From: Methylothermaceae bacterium
GTDB taxonomy: Bacteria; Pseudomonadota; Gammaproteobacteria; Methylococcales; Methylothermaceae
Reading direction: 5' to 3'
DNA: 7,607 nucleotides
NCBI GenBank assembly: GCA_027024125.1
Contig: JALVSV010000033.1
Span: 1 to 7,607 of the forward strand
In this document: positions 1-6,972 of the stretch, in pieces
Layout of the letters: each line of letters opens with the position of its first letter
Position numbering within the stretch: the stretch's first letter is position 1
Notes under the pieces: generated by a model
Told to the model about the DNA's origin: nothing
Database searches by the model: none
Seen by the model: only the letters and a program-made list of their open reading frames with translations
Made by a program: the position numbers and the translations under genes

Positions 1-931
<931 letters not shown>

Positions 932-948
932 TCAGACGATGGAGAGCC

Positions 949-2125
949 ATGACCAACGCCCCCGCAAGGCTACACGATACGGTGATTGAATAGTTGACAC
1001 AAGCCCCTTGGAAAGATGCCCGTCATCTCGATACCTTGGCCTGGATGGTTGTGGGGCTGTTGCTCAGTGGTACGATCCATATCAGCTGCTGGATTCACTA
1101 TGTTCGCAGCCGTGCCCAACAGGCTCAGAGTGTGGAACGGCGTTTTCGGCGTTGGTTGGGTAATGAACGCATCGATGTCACTGGTCTGTTTGGGACGTTG
1201 GTGACAACGCTGCTGGCCAATTACGATCATAAGCGCCTGTGGGTAGTCTTGGATACCAGCGTCCTGTGGAATCGGTTCTGTGTGATCCAGGTGGCTTTAG
1301 TATTTCGTGGTCGTGCTTTGCCCCTGGCCTGGCAGGTGGTGGACAAGCGTAGTGCCAGTGTCTGCTTTGGGGAATATCGGCCAGTGTTGGAACAGGTAGC
1401 TGCCTGGCTTTCGGGGTGGGAAGTCGTATTGCTGGCGGACCGAGGCTTTCGCCATCTTCAGTTGGTGCGATGGCTCAAACGCCAACCCCATTGGCACGGA
1501 CGGATTCGGATGAAGGCTAATGTCCCCATCTATCGGTGGACTGGCAAGCATTATAAACCGATGCGGTGTCGGGTTCGGGCCGGAGAAGTGGCCTTCTGGC
1601 ATCGGGTCTATTTGTGGAATGTCTTCGAGGAAGCTGGTTGCCATCGGTTGGGAGAAAGGTGCCAAGGAACCCTGGATGATCCGGTGTGATGACTGGGCCG
1701 ATGCCGAAGTCCTGGCCGATTATGGCCGCCGCTTTACCATCGAGGAAGGGTTCCTCGACTACAAGTCCAACGGTTTTGGCTGGGAGGATTCGAAACTGCG
1801 CGACACTTCGGCCTTGCAATGGTTGTGTTTCGTGATGGCCATAGCCACTTGGATCTTGATCTGCCAAGGCAGCGAAGTGGTCGATGCTGGCTTGCGCCGC
1901 AAGGTCGATCCCCATTGGCGAAGAGGTCTCAACTATGCCCGCATCGGTTGGAACTGGATTCATCATGCCCTCAGCAGGGGAGAAACCTTGATCCAACAAC
2001 TGTTTCTACCCACGCTCGATGATCCGGCTCCTGTTCCAACGGCCAAGGATCGCACTCGATGGATGGATCCGTTGCCACAACGACTCCATTTTTGTATCCC
2101 CAACTCATACAATCTGTGGATATAA
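949..2125 (+). pseudogene. IS4-family DDE transposase, broken by an amber codon and a frameshift
   Basis: The original start is probably ATG at 949, preceded by GGAGAG. This frame encodes MTNAPARLHDTVIE, hits TAG at 991-993, then continues LTQAPWKDARHLDTLAWM, so the amber likely replaced a Gln codon. The first catalytic Asp is in VVLDTS (codon 1252-1254) and the second in LLADRGF (1438-1440). The reading frame then changes by +1 near 1600-1640; the second frame carries VAIGWEKGAKEPW and the exact IS4 signature Y-x2-R-x3-E-x6-K, spelled YGRRFTIEEGFLDYK from 1721. Thus D, D and E all survive, but in two frames. Joined, the protein would be about 390 residues, normal for the family. A TTG at 994 could restart translation after the amber codon, but the frameshift would still end the protein at 1689. 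Other strands here give only shadow frames. Confidence 0.87.
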
Positions 2126-2135
2126 AACATGAAAT

Positions 2136-2157
2136 CGAGTTTTGTCAGGCGGTCAGC
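2136..2157 (-). repeat. Right terminal inverted repeat of the IS4-family element
   Basis: Partner of 865-886, lying 10 bp after the transposase stop. Its outer half also forms a small local hairpin with the flank: GGCGGT (2148-2153) pairs with ACCGCC (2158-2163) around CAGC, so the element edge sits in the loop of that structure. Confidence 0.88.
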
Positions 2158-2330
2158 ACCGCCAAGTTACCCACTTGGCAGCGCCCAGAGGAGGCTGGCT
2201 AGATGATTATCATGTCTCACATTACAACATCAATAGGCCGTTATTTCAGGCGAGCCATATGGCATGATTATGGGGGACTTGCCCCTTGATTCCAGTCGAA
2301 TGGATAATGCCCGGCACCCCATGCTTATCG

Positions 2331-2372
2331 GTTTCCCGGATACTGGATTCCCGCTTGTGCGGGAATGACATT
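2331..2372. repeat. REP-like / dRS3-like palindromic repeat
   Basis: The core is a perfect inverted repeat, ATTCCCGC-TTGT-GCGGGAAT at 2347-2366, preceded by CTGG and followed by GACATTC. The motif CTGGATTCCCGC...GCGGGAATGAC is a well-known dispersed intergenic repeat in Proteobacteria. A degraded second unit, GCAGGAATGACGG, follows at about 2399-2411, suggesting a small tandem cluster. Confidence 0.75.
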
Positions 2373-2480
2373 CGAGGTAATTAATATGGAATATTTTCGC
2401 AGGAATGACGGTGGAGGAGATTTCAGCCGTTGCTGACAATGGCGAGGATGAAAGTATCCAACGGCGTAAAACCCTCCTCC

Positions 2481-2530
2481 GTTATCCCGGGCGAATTCCC
2501 GCAAAGCGGGGGGAACGCCTGGAATCCAGA
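2481..2530. repeat. Second REP-like repeat in the opposite orientation
   Basis: TTCCCGC-AAA-GCGGG followed by GGGAACG and CCTGGAATCCAG spans about 2496-2528. The GGAATCCAG end faces the CTGGATTCC of the 2347-2366 unit, so the two copies form an inverted pair about 130 bp apart. The stem is imperfect because of an extra GG in the right arm. Confidence 0.65.
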
Positions 2531-2712
2531 ACATGAACAGTCCAGCAGCAATTGTGTGGGGACGCTTTCCGGATACGTCGGTACTGGCGGCGAATCGTGA
2601 TGGCAACATCCTCGATTTCCAGTGTCACTGACAGATAGACCATGTGTGCCATTAAAGTGTGGATTGTTGTCTCTTCTTCTGCTGTCTGAGCAGGGAATCT
2701 CAGCAGTTCCAT
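2482..2712 (-). CDS. Possible small hypothetical protein or gene remnant
   Basis: A 76-codon frame begins at ATG 2712 with MELLRFPAQTAEEETTIHTL. Residues 1 to about 55 look protein-like (mixed acidic, basic and hydrophobic residues, for instance LEIEDVAITIRRQYRRIRK). The last roughly 20 residues run through the REP-like repeat and read like repeat nonsense. No convincing Shine-Dalgarno sequence precedes the start, and no homology is recognisable by eye. It could be the surviving 5' part of a gene truncated by repeat insertion, or chance. Confidence 0.22.
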   Translation of the reverse strand: MELLRFPAQTAEEETTIHTLMAHMVYLSVTLEIEDVAITIRRQYRRIRKASPHNCCWTVHVLDSRRSPRFAGIRPG

Positions 2713-2874
2713 GGGTGTGTCTTGCTCAAGATTCCTAAAACGGCTTTACCGTCGCCAGTATCACCATGGCAAATAAAGACAACACCGGAAGCTCATTGAT
2801 CCAGCGGTAGAAAATATGATTGTGGGCATGGCGGTCGTGTTTGAAGTACAGCAGCTATTTCTGGCAAGCGAAGT

Positions 2875-2910
2875 GATAGTGCAGCACCGCTCGCGCGGTG
2901 CTGCACTATC
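2875..2910. repeat. Perfect 16-bp-stem hairpin
   Basis: GATAGTGCAGCACCGC (2875-2890) is the exact reverse complement of 2895-2910, with a TCGC loop. No T-run follows on the plus strand, and none follows on the minus strand, so it is not a standard intrinsic terminator. It abuts and overlaps the inverted-repeat arm starting at 2906. Confidence 0.9.
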
Positions 2911-3071
2911 GGCTCAGCTGTTGAGTACCGCTGCGCTTCACTCCACCGGCTTGAAAGCCGCCGCGCTACGCGCTCTAGCTATCAACCCGTTGGAACGGAA
3001 ATACATCCTGAGCTTCGAATGCTGCGCATTCTCCGTCCAGAACAGATTCCGCTCAACAGCTGAGCCGGTAG
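2906..3071. repeat. Inverted-repeat-bounded block of 166 bp
   Basis: The arm at 2906-2925 (CTATCGGCTCAGCTGTTGAG) matches the reverse complement of 3052-3071 at 19 of 20 positions. The roughly 126-bp interior holds a further hairpin, CGGCTT-GA-AAGCCG (2947-2960), and a GCGC-rich stretch after it. It encodes nothing recognisable. Size and symmetry fit a small non-autonomous element or a dispersed structured repeat, but no target duplication was identified. Confidence 0.6.
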
Positions 3072-3239
3072 ATGCCAGCCCCGGCAACGGCAGGAGCTTG
3101 ATGCGCAGCCAACCGGTTTCGCCATCTGCGATGAGAAATTGGGTGGGGACGAGTCGCACGCCGCCGAATGCCCGTGCTATCAATACTTTACGTGTTTAAA
3201 TGGCGTGGCCCTGGCGTTCGCTGTGAACCTCGGAAAGCA

Positions 3240-3263
3240 AGCGCCGCCTGGCAAGGCGGCGCT
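3240..3263 (-). terminator. Hairpin downstream of the copper operon, possible terminator
   Basis: AGCGCCGCC (3240-3248) pairs perfectly with GGCGGCGCT (3255-3263) around a TGGCAA loop, 20 bp past the stop of the cupredoxin-propeller gene. In the operon's direction the stem is followed by TGCTTTCC, only weakly T-rich, so termination efficiency is uncertain. Confidence 0.6.
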
Positions 3264-3282
3264 GTCATGTTGACACAAGGAG

Positions 3283-5136
3283 TCAGATTCCTTTCTGAGC
3301 AGGAGTCAACTCTTTGAGCCAGCCTTCCACTTCCGGGTCCAGTTCGCCCGAGCCGGACAATTTCAGGGTTTCGGTGAGCCAGCCATGGAAAGGCAAGGGG
3401 AGTGGCAACACGCCCTGGCCTCCGTAACCGTTCAGTCCAGTAATCCGGGTATCTCCAGGGTCGGCCAGCAGGATTCTTCCAGCCACCTCCAAAGAGTCCA
3501 TGTCCACGACGGTGAGGACATTGGAAAACTTGCTGGCCACGTAGGCATAGTATCCCCCACCTTTTTTGAAACCAAATTCCACCCCGTGGGCGCCGGGATC
3601 GCAGGGTAGCTGCCTGATCACTTTGTTGGTGGCGGTGTCGACGATGGAAATGGTCGCACTGAGCGTGTTGGCGGTAACCACATATTTGCCATCCGGGCTG
3701 ACCGGAGTCTGGATTGGCAGGAGGCCATAGGCGGGACCCTGGGTCTTGCCGGAGACGGGATCGTAGTCGGCGGCTAAGTCGATGTCCTTCACCTTCTTTT
3801 TGCTTTTCAGGTCAATCACGCTCATGCTGCTCAGCATGGGCGGGGTGCCCAGCAGATTGGCGGCATAGGCATAATCGCCCTGTGGGCGGATGCCGATGGC
3901 GATGGGGATTACCGCTCCCGTGGGGATCTCGGTAGCTTTTTCGCTGCTAAGATCGACAACCGAGACGCTGCCGGCCAGGGCATTGGGCGTGACCATGTAT
4001 TTGCCATCATCACTGATCCAATGGCCGTGGGGGCCTGTGTGCGGACCGGTGTTGATGGCTCCCAGCAGGTTGTGGTTGCGTCCTGGCGCCAGTTTGGCGA
4101 CGCGATCCTCACCGTTAATGGCGACGTACAGCACGTCGGTTCCTGGGCGGGTAATGACGTGGGAAGGGGATTGGCCCACGGTGACCACGCTGTAGATATC
4201 GCCCGTCTTACGGTCGAAAGTGGTCAGCCGCTTGTCGAACCATTCGGTCTGGTAGATATATCGGTAAGCTTTGTCCGACCACATGTTGTGGGGGTGATTC
4301 AGGTTGGTTTTGATTCCCTTGACTTTTTTCTTGATCTTCCAGGTGGCCGCATCTAGCTGGGTGGCAGATCCAAACTTGGTCTTGCCGGCGATTTTCTCGA
4401 ACTGGGTGTTGATCCACACTTCTCCAACACCCGGTGTGGCAGGCAGAGATACCTGGTTGGGAACCGATACGCTAAGGGCATTCAAGGAGATCTGGACCCC
4501 ACCCAGGTTGAGCGGAATATCCGGCAGTTTCACTTCCCAAGTGGGTTTGGTGTAGTCGCGCCATAGCGCCGGGGTGGTGACCACAAAGAAGGTGCGCAGC
4601 AGTTTCTTGGCGATATCGCTGGTGGTGGGGACCTTAGCGCCGGTCACCAGCTGGATTTCACTGCCCAGATCGAGCCCAGGCGTGGCCGGATCATCGACAA
4701 TCACCGCTCCGAACATATAAGGATGCACCTTGCAGGTGAAAACGTACAGGCCGGGTTTGTCGAATTTAACGGTGACACTGGCCGAGGAGGGTTTTTCCTG
4801 GTCCACCGGGAAATCCCTGGCGCCGGGTTGCCAAATCAGGCTGGTGATAGTGTGTTCACTGTTGGTATCGGTCATCTTGATGAGGACTGCCTCGCCAGGC
4901 TTGACCACGACTAGGGCATCGCCGTCATTGGGATCCTTGAACCAGGTGCCGGGTTCATCGGTCATCTCCAAAGTGGCCGAGGGCATCACCCCGGCAACAC
5001 TGATGATGGCTTCGTCGCCGGCGCCTGCCTGGGATGTGGTGGCTGCCCTTTGTTTGAGCTTGACTGCTTCGGCCGGCAGCGAAAGACCGAGTCCAGCAGC
5101 CAGAGTAACAGCGGTGAACAAACATTTCAGTCTCAT
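3283..5136 (-). CDS. Periplasmic cupredoxin - beta-propeller fusion protein
   Basis: This 617-residue protein is probably a copper electron carrier fused to a beta-propeller. Residues 1-24 are a Sec signal peptide ending PAEA. The cupredoxin domain spans about 45-148 with a full type 1 copper set: His95 (NSEHTITS), then Cys135, His138 and Met141 in FTCKVHPYM. A region of about 125 residues links it to a YVTN-like propeller (about 275-560) with repeats such as SDDGKYMVTPNALAGSVSVV, SPDGKYVVTANTLSATISIV and GYYAYVASKFSNVLTVV. The propeller has many His residues in loops: H281, H283, H326, H366, H370, H372, H517. There is no CxxCH haem motif. ATG 5136 was chosen because GGAGGAGA lies just upstream and a signal peptide follows at once; the frame stays open upstream but only inside the oxidase gene. 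It starts 29 bp after the oxidase stop, so they are co-transcribed. Domain calls are firm; substrate and exact role are unknown. Confidence 0.9.
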   Translation of the reverse strand: MRLKCLFTAVTLAAGLGLSLPAEAVKLKQRAATTSQAGAGDEAIISVAGVMPSATLEMTDEPGTWFKDPNDGDALVVVKPGEAVLIKMTDTNSEHTITSLIWQPGARDFPVDQEKPSSASVTVKFDKPGLYVFTCKVHPYMFGAVIVDDPATPGLDLGSEIQLVTGAKVPTTSDIAKKLLRTFFVVTTPALWRDYTKPTWEVKLPDIPLNLGGVQISLNALSVSVPNQVSLPATPGVGEVWINTQFEKIAGKTKFGSATQLDAATWKIKKKVKGIKTNLNHPHNMWSDKAYRYIYQTEWFDKRLTTFDRKTGDIYSVVTVGQSPSHVITRPGTDVLYVAINGEDRVAKLAPGRNHNLLGAINTGPHTGPHGHWISDDGKYMVTPNALAGSVSVVDLSSEKATEIPTGAVIPIAIGIRPQGDYAYAANLLGTPPMLSSMSVIDLKSKKKVKDIDLAADYDPVSGKTQGPAYGLLPIQTPVSPDGKYVVTANTLSATISIVDTATNKVIRQLPCDPGAHGVEFGFKKGGGYYAYVASKFSNVLTVVDMDSLEVAGRILLADPGDTRITGLNGYGGQGVLPLPLPFHGWLTETLKLSGSGELDPEVEGWLKELTPAQKGI

Positions 5137-5165
5137 GATATTTCTCCTCCTAATGCAGTATTTCA

Positions 5166-6107
5166 CTATTGAATAACGCGGAATTTGCCCATCATGCCGC
5201 TTTGCATGTGCTGGACCACGTGGCAGTGGTAGTGCCAGTCCCCTGTTCCCACGCCCTCGCCGGCCTTGACCACGAAGCTCTGGCGGTTGATCGGGCCGAT
5301 ATTGACGGTATCCACCACATGAGTCGTGCCCGGTTCGATCCAGCGGTGGCCGTGCAGGTGAAAGGTGTGGAAGGCGGTGCCCATGCCAATGACATGGAAG
5401 CGCACCAGTTCCCCTTGTCTGGCGCCGACCGTAGGGTTGGTCCATAGGGGAATCTCACGGTTGACGATATGATTGAGCTCCTGACCCCAGAAAGTGGTCT
5501 CGTGCATCCACAGAATGAACTCCCGTTTGATGTCTTTGAGATTGACCTGGGTCACCTTGCCGTCGATCAGGGCGGGAACCTTGCCGCTTTCGGGGTTGAC
5601 GATCAGAGTGCCATACAGCCCCTGGTCCTCGGCTCCCACCTTGGGGTCGCCAAAGGCGTGGTCGTGATAAGGCCAGGTGCCTGCAGTCCCTGGGGCGGCG
5701 ATCCATTCATAGGTATAGGGCTTGCCCGGGAAGGCCGCCTGGTCGGCGACGCCGTTGAGCGCCCGGGTGGTGCCATCGCTGTCGAACTTGTAGTGAACGC
5801 CGTGGACGTGAAGGCTCACTGGAAGCTGGGAATCGGTGATGCCGTGCTCCAGGGTCACCTTGGCTGTGTCGCCTTCGGTCATGACAATGGTGGGTCCTGG
5901 AATGGTGGGGCCGGGAGCATAGCGGCTGGTGATATCCTCGACCTTTCCCCCGCTATGCTCGATTTTATGGCTGACCATCTGGTAGGCCAGCTGGCCGGAC
6001 GGCAGGCGGGCGGCCTTCAGGGTGATCAGATGGGTCTCGGCCCATGCTTGTTGGGACAGTCCAAGGACTAGTAGCAGGCCAAGCTGGTACAGAATGCGAT
6101 TCATCAT
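5166..6107 (-). CDS. Two-domain multicopper oxidase, small-laccase (SLAC) type
   Basis: This 313-residue exported enzyme should couple one-electron oxidation of a substrate to reduction of oxygen to water in the periplasm. The signal peptide is residues 1-23, ending AWA. Domain 1 has HVHG (H100, H102) and YHDH (H148, H150). Domain 2 has HTFHLHGH (H247, H250, H252) and HYHCHVVQHMQSGM (H294, C295, H296, H300, M305). The Cys+5 His and Cys+10 Met spacing equals that of Streptomyces SLAC. Domain 1 lacks the Cys, so the only type 1 copper is in domain 2, the B-type layout; such enzymes work as trimers with trinuclear sites between subunits. All expected ligands are present. The start is ATG 6107 or 6104, behind AGGAGG. 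It is first in the operon with the cupredoxin-propeller gene and divergent from the regulator. Phenol, metal (Cu, Mn, Fe) or nitrogen-oxide substrates are all possible; the sequence does not decide. Confidence 0.93.
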   Translation of the reverse strand: MMNRILYQLGLLLVLGLSQQAWAETHLITLKAARLPSGQLAYQMVSHKIEHSGGKVEDITSRYAPGPTIPGPTIVMTEGDTAKVTLEHGITDSQLPVSLHVHGVHYKFDSDGTTRALNGVADQAAFPGKPYTYEWIAAPGTAGTWPYHDHAFGDPKVGAEDQGLYGTLIVNPESGKVPALIDGKVTQVNLKDIKREFILWMHETTFWGQELNHIVNREIPLWTNPTVGARQGELVRFHVIGMGTAFHTFHLHGHRWIEPGTTHVVDTVNIGPINRQSFVVKAGEGVGTGDWHYHCHVVQHMQSGMMGKFRVIQ

Positions 6108-6144
6108 GAATTCTCCTCCTATTCATTGGCTAGTGCGAGGTGTA

Positions 6145-6173
6145 TTTAAACGGTTATAATAACGCTTTGTCAA
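6145..6173 (-). promoter_or_regulatory. Predicted sigma70-type promoter of the oxidase operon
   Basis: On the minus strand TTGACA (6168-6173) is followed after exactly 17 bp by TTTAAA (6145-6150). The -10 lies about 38 bp upstream of the start codon, leaving a short leader containing AGGAGG. One TAAACnGTT motif overlaps the -10 and spacer, and another lies just upstream of the -35. Confidence 0.65.
6147..6155. promoter_or_regulatory. Candidate operator, copy 1 (TAAACGGTT)
   Basis: TAAACGGTT is an imperfect palindrome with an AAAC/GTT core. It overlaps the predicted -10 of the oxidase promoter, a position suited to repression. It shares TAAACnGTT with the copy at 6186-6194, 39 bp away. A second palindrome, GTTAT-A-ATAAC (6153-6163), overlaps it. 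Confidence 0.45.
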
Positions 6174-6184
6174 TAAAAAACTTT

Positions 6185-6197
6185 ATAAACTGTTTAT
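6185..6197. promoter_or_regulatory. Candidate operator, copy 2 (ATAAAC-T-GTTTAT)
   Basis: A perfect 13-bp palindrome containing TAAACTGTT (6186-6194), the second copy of the motif at 6147-6155. It lies just upstream of the oxidase -35 and partly overlaps the predicted -35 of the regulator. A half-site TAAACTG recurs at 6220-6226. This is a natural binding place for the divergent winged-helix regulator, by inference from position only. Confidence 0.5.
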
Positions 6198-6225
6198 TTG
6201 CAGTGGAACCCAGAATCCGTAAACT
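6197..6225 (+). promoter_or_regulatory. Possible promoter of the winged-helix regulator gene
   Basis: TTTGCA (6197-6202) and TAAACT (6220-6225) are 17 bp apart, and the start codon is at 6259 behind TAAGGAG (6246-6252). Both hexamers are poor matches to consensus. They overlap candidate operator sequence, consistent with autoregulation. Confidence 0.35.
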
Positions 6226-6258
6226 GATACGTGATCGTCTAAAGGTAAGGAGTGTGAG

Positions 6259-6909
6259 ATGTTGGGTGGATTCAGTGAGCGGCAGCAGTGTCTTCTGGAA
6301 TTACTGCTGAGGCATCAAGGCGGGATGACCATGGAAGCCCTGGCGTCGAGTTTGAAAGTGTCCAAGAGCGCCGTACACCAGCACCTCAACACTTTGGAGC
6401 GGGACGGTTATGTGATCCGCAAAGCTTTGCGGAAGACTGGCGGCCGTCCCAGCCAACTGTATGCCCTCACTGAGCGCGGCATTCATTTGTTCCCCAAACA
6501 ATACGCTTGGTTTTCCCGTTTACTGCTGGAACAGTTGCTTGAACGTTTGGGAAGTGAAGAGGTAGAACAACTTCTCTACCAGCAAGGGCGGGCGACTGCC
6601 GCCGGATTGCTGCACCGCCTGGCAGGAAAGAGTGGGCGAGGGCGGCTTGAGGAAGTGGTGGCCATCATGCAAGAGTTTGGCTATGAGGCTGAACTCAGGG
6701 AAGGTGCGCAAGGCCCTGAGATCGTCGCTCACAACTGCATCTATCACGATTTGGCCAAAGAGCACAGTGAAGTGTGTACCTTGGATATGGGATTCCTGGA
6801 TGGCTTGTTGGATAGGGTGTTTCAGCAGGAATGTATCGTCCAGGGTGGTTCTGCCTGCCGTTTTTGCCCTTTGGCTGTGAAGGGGGATGACAAAGGCAAT
6901 GGTAATTGA
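6259..6909 (+). CDS. Winged-helix transcriptional regulator with a C-terminal Cys cluster (SufR/COG2345-like)
   Basis: A 216-residue cytoplasmic DNA-binding protein. Residues 8-75 form a DeoR/ArsR-like winged helix: MEALASSLKVSKSAVHQHLN is the helix-turn-helix, and LRKTGGRPSQLYALTERG is the wing, a motif typical of SufR-like regulators. The middle (about 80-145) is helical. The C-terminus has C160-x12-C173-x18-C192-x7-C200-x2-C203. In SufR and relatives, cysteines in this region bind an Fe-S cluster that controls DNA binding. This spacing, with a terminal CxxC, suggests a cluster sensing redox state, oxygen, NO or iron, but the ligands cannot be assigned from sequence alone. ATG 6259 follows TAAGGAG at good spacing. 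The gene diverges from the laccase operon across 151 bp with repeated palindromes, so that operon is its probable target, and it may control itself. No suf genes are nearby, arguing against a classical SufR role. Confidence 0.85.
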   Translation: MLGGFSERQQCLLELLLRHQGGMTMEALASSLKVSKSAVHQHLNTLERDGYVIRKALRKTGGRPSQLYALTERGIHLFPKQYAWFSRLLLEQLLERLGSEEVEQLLYQQGRATAAGLLHRLAGKSGRGRLEEVVAIMQEFGYEAELREGAQGPEIVAHNCIYHDLAKEHSEVCTLDMGFLDGLLDRVFQQECIVQGGSACRFCPLAVKGDDKGNGN

Positions 6910-6972
6910 CCTGGCGTGGAGCGTACTTAGGCTTTGCGCATTTTGCTGGTGCAATTTTCGGGTCTGGAGCTT

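Larger units (their letters stand above)
2158..3239. other. Gene-poor interval with repeats and hairpins
   Basis: About 1.1 kb between the IS element and the operon terminator. I find no frame here with a recognisable domain, and frames on both strands are short and overlap repeats. A 7-bp-stem hairpin (2161-2167 with 2173-2179) abuts the IS. REP-like palindromes lie at 2347-2366 and about 2481-2526, a long perfect hairpin at 2875-2910, and inverted arms at 2906-2925 and 3052-3071. Frames that overlap the REP sequences give the VIPAQAGIQ type of nonsense peptide typical of these repeats. A possible degraded gene on the minus strand is listed separately. Confidence 0.7.

Noticed and set aside
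1600..1690. Programmed frameshift in the IS4-family transposase
   Set aside because: IS4-family elements normally use one frame, there is no evident slippery heptamer, and an upstream amber codon already marks it as decayed.
2161..2179. Hairpin GCCAAGT-TACCC-ACTTGGC as a transposase terminator
   Set aside because: The stem is short and no T-run follows on either strand; it lies outside the IS boundary.
2331..2530. CRISPR-like array
   Set aside because: Only two imperfect units in opposite orientation with unequal spacing; no regular repeat-spacer pattern.
2816..3199. Overlapping frames on both strands across the structured block
   Set aside because: They run through inverted repeats, lack ribosome binding sites and have no recognisable domains.
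5137..5445. A 103-codon upstream extension of the cupredoxin-propeller frame
   Set aside because: It overlaps the oxidase gene out of frame and has no family features. The ATG at 5136 has a strong GGAGGAGA site and begins a proper signal peptide.
6910..6972. Bidirectional terminator between the regulator and the porin
   Set aside because: Only a weak 5-of-6 pairing (TTGCGC with GTGCAA) is present, with no stable stem next to a T-run.
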